Assembly (NCBI GenBank): GCA_963743035.1
Contig: CAVUOB010000013.1
Coordinates: forward strand, 62,001-126,000
DNA: 64,000 bases
Source: PALSA-911 sp963743035
Lineage (GTDB): Bacteria > Pseudomonadota > Alphaproteobacteria > Acetobacterales > Acetobacteraceae
Direction: 5' to 3'
Shown here: positions 63,164 through 64,000 of the stretch, in pieces
Position numbering within the stretch: the stretch's first letter is position 1
Layout: every line of letters begins with the position of its first letter
Program-made: the position numbers and the translations under genes
The notes under the pieces: model-generated
The model's database searches: none
Told to the model about the DNA's origin: nothing
What the model saw: only the letters and a program-made list of their open reading frames with translations

Positions 63164-64000
63164 ATGGATATGGGTGCCACGCTCACCGGGCCCAGCCTGC
63201 GCAGCATGATCGACAGCGGGGAGCCGGTCTTCGCGCCGCTGGTGCTCAATCCGATGATGGCGAAGCTGGCGGAGCGGGCCGGGTTTCCCGCGCTATATCT
63301 CGGCGGCGGGTCGATGGGCTACCTGAACTGCTTCACCGAGGCCAATCTGTCGGTTACCGAAATGGCGCAGGCGGCGCTGGACATCCGTGCCGTCTCGTCC
63401 CTGCCGCTGATCCTGGACGGGGCCTGCGGCTGGGGCGATCCGATGCACATGCATCGCACGATCCGCCTGGCCGAGGCCGCCGGCTTCTCCGCCATCGAGG
63501 TCGAGGATCAGCTGCTGCCGAAGCGGGCGCATCACCACATCGGCATCGAGCACATCATCCCGGCCGAGCTGATGGTGGCGAAGATCGAGGAATGCGTGCG
63601 CGCCCGCCGTTCGGATGATTTCCTGATCATCGCCCGCACCAACGCGGCGCGGCAGAAGGATGGGCTGGACGAGGCGCTGCGCCGCGGCGAGGCCTTCAAG
63701 AAGGCCGGCGCCGACATCCTGCTGGTGCTGCCCGGCAAGCCGGAGCAGGCCAGGGTCATCGGCGAGCGCCTGCCGGGACCGCTGATGCTGATGGCCAGCG
63801 GCAACCGCATCGCCGATAGCGGCATGACGGTGCCGGAACTCTCCGCCATCGGCTACCGGCTGTTCGTGGATGCCCAGACGCCGCTGATGGTGATGCACCA
63901 CGCGCTGGCGCAATGCTACGCGGCGATGAAGAGCGGACAACCCGATCCGCTGATCGGCAGCGATGCGCGCGCCGAGCAGGACCGGGTGCACGAGACGATC
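63164..64000 (+). CDS. Isocitrate lyase/PEP mutase family protein, 3'-truncated by window edge
   Basis: 279 codons are visible from ATG 63164 (after GAGAGGGAA) to the window end without a stop. It is a TIM-barrel of the ICL/PEPM superfamily: PVFAPLVLNPMMAKLAERAGFPALYLGGGSMGY, LILDGACGWGDPMHMHRTIRLAEAAGFSAIEVEDQLLPKRA and DFLIIARTNAARQKDGLDEALRRG are typical. The place of the isocitrate lyase KKCGH loop is KRAHHHIG, so it is not a true isocitrate lyase. Oxaloacetate decarboxylase, carboxyphosphonoenolpyruvate mutase or 2-methylisocitrate lyase-like activity is possible. Confidence 0.85.
   Translation, partial: MDMGATLTGPSLRSMIDSGEPVFAPLVLNPMMAKLAERAGFPALYLGGGSMGYLNCFTEANLSVTEMAQAALDIRAVSSLPLILDGACGWGDPMHMHRTIRLAEAAGFSAIEVEDQLLPKRAHHHIGIEHIIPAELMVAKIEECVRARRSDDFLIIARTNAARQKDGLDEALRRGEAFKKAGADILLVLPGKPEQARVIGERLPGPLMLMASGNRIADSGMTVPELSAIGYRLFVDAQTPLMVMHHALAQCYAAMKSGQPDPLIGSDARAEQDRVHETI

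Noticed and set aside
1..64000. CRISPR arrays, insertion sequences, prophage or integrative elements
   Set aside because: I saw no regularly spaced repeats, no transposase or integrase, and no att-like duplications of the tRNA-Gly end nearby.

Overview
The window is a gene-dense, GC-rich chromosomal segment with almost every base assigned to a protein gene. Several features point to an alphaproteobacterium, possibly in or near the Acetobacteraceae. These are the GTTC-N7-GTTC type SOS box ahead of a radical SAM gene, the CnoX/Lon-like/Trm112-like cluster, a full-length ETF-ubiquinone oxidoreductase, heteromeric acyl-CoA dehydrogenases and a PEP-CTERM protein. This placement is an inference from gene content and motifs. 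I see no insertion sequence, prophage or CRISPR array.

Layout. 1-7.1 kb: the end of a DHA2-type MFS exporter, an asparaginase, a patatin-like lipase, two small envelope proteins, a YqhA-like membrane protein and an SLC13/TrkA-C permease. 7.5-14.9 kb: an AbgT-type transporter, then a seven-gene cation/proton antiporter operon. That operon has the gene order of the antiporter half of archaeal Mbh hydrogenase (E-F-G, an A-tail/B fusion, C, D, second antiporter-like subunit). 15-23.6 kb: an RND efflux pair, a patatin lipoprotein, a membrane-anchored alpha/beta hydrolase and an AraC regulator. 23.7-26.7 kb: tRNA-Gly(GCC), then CnoX-like thioredoxin, Lon-N-domain protein, Trm112-like protein, DUF971 protein and macrodomain protein. 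26.7-33.8 kb: a methyltransferase, a TIGR03118/PEP-CTERM protein, an ECF sigma/anti-sigma pair, a LexA-boxed radical SAM gene, an arsenosugar-type glycosyltransferase pair and moaB. 33.8-41 kb: two lytic transglycosylases, a divergent uracil-DNA-glycosylase-like gene, ETF-QO, a ComEA-like HhH protein and a lipoprotein. 41-46.9 kb: an acyl-CoA module (NDP-forming acyl-CoA synthetase, two CoA-transferase subunits, two acyl-CoA dehydrogenases) whose electrons could enter the chain through the nearby ETF-QO. 47-54.9 kb: exonuclease III, a FAH-family hydrolase, copCD, a thioesterase, a short-chain dehydrogenase, an oligopeptide-type binding protein and an FMN-binding protein. 55-63 kb: a complete kdp potassium-uptake operon with its own sensor and regulator, preceded by an overlooked 27-codon ORF and a direct-repeat operator candidate. 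The last gene is a truncated isocitrate lyase/PEP mutase family member.

Three cross-cutting observations stand out. First, four genes (the DUF2064 transferase, thioesterase, binding protein and kdpD) are each broken by exactly one extra base in a G/C run, which looks more like systematic base-calling error than four real pseudogenes. Second, four gene ends carry perfect or near-perfect 14-20 bp tandem duplications that straddle the stop codon. Third, the best candidate for unusual biology is the Mbh-ordered antiporter operon, whose last antiporter-like subunit appears to lack the TM5 glutamate.
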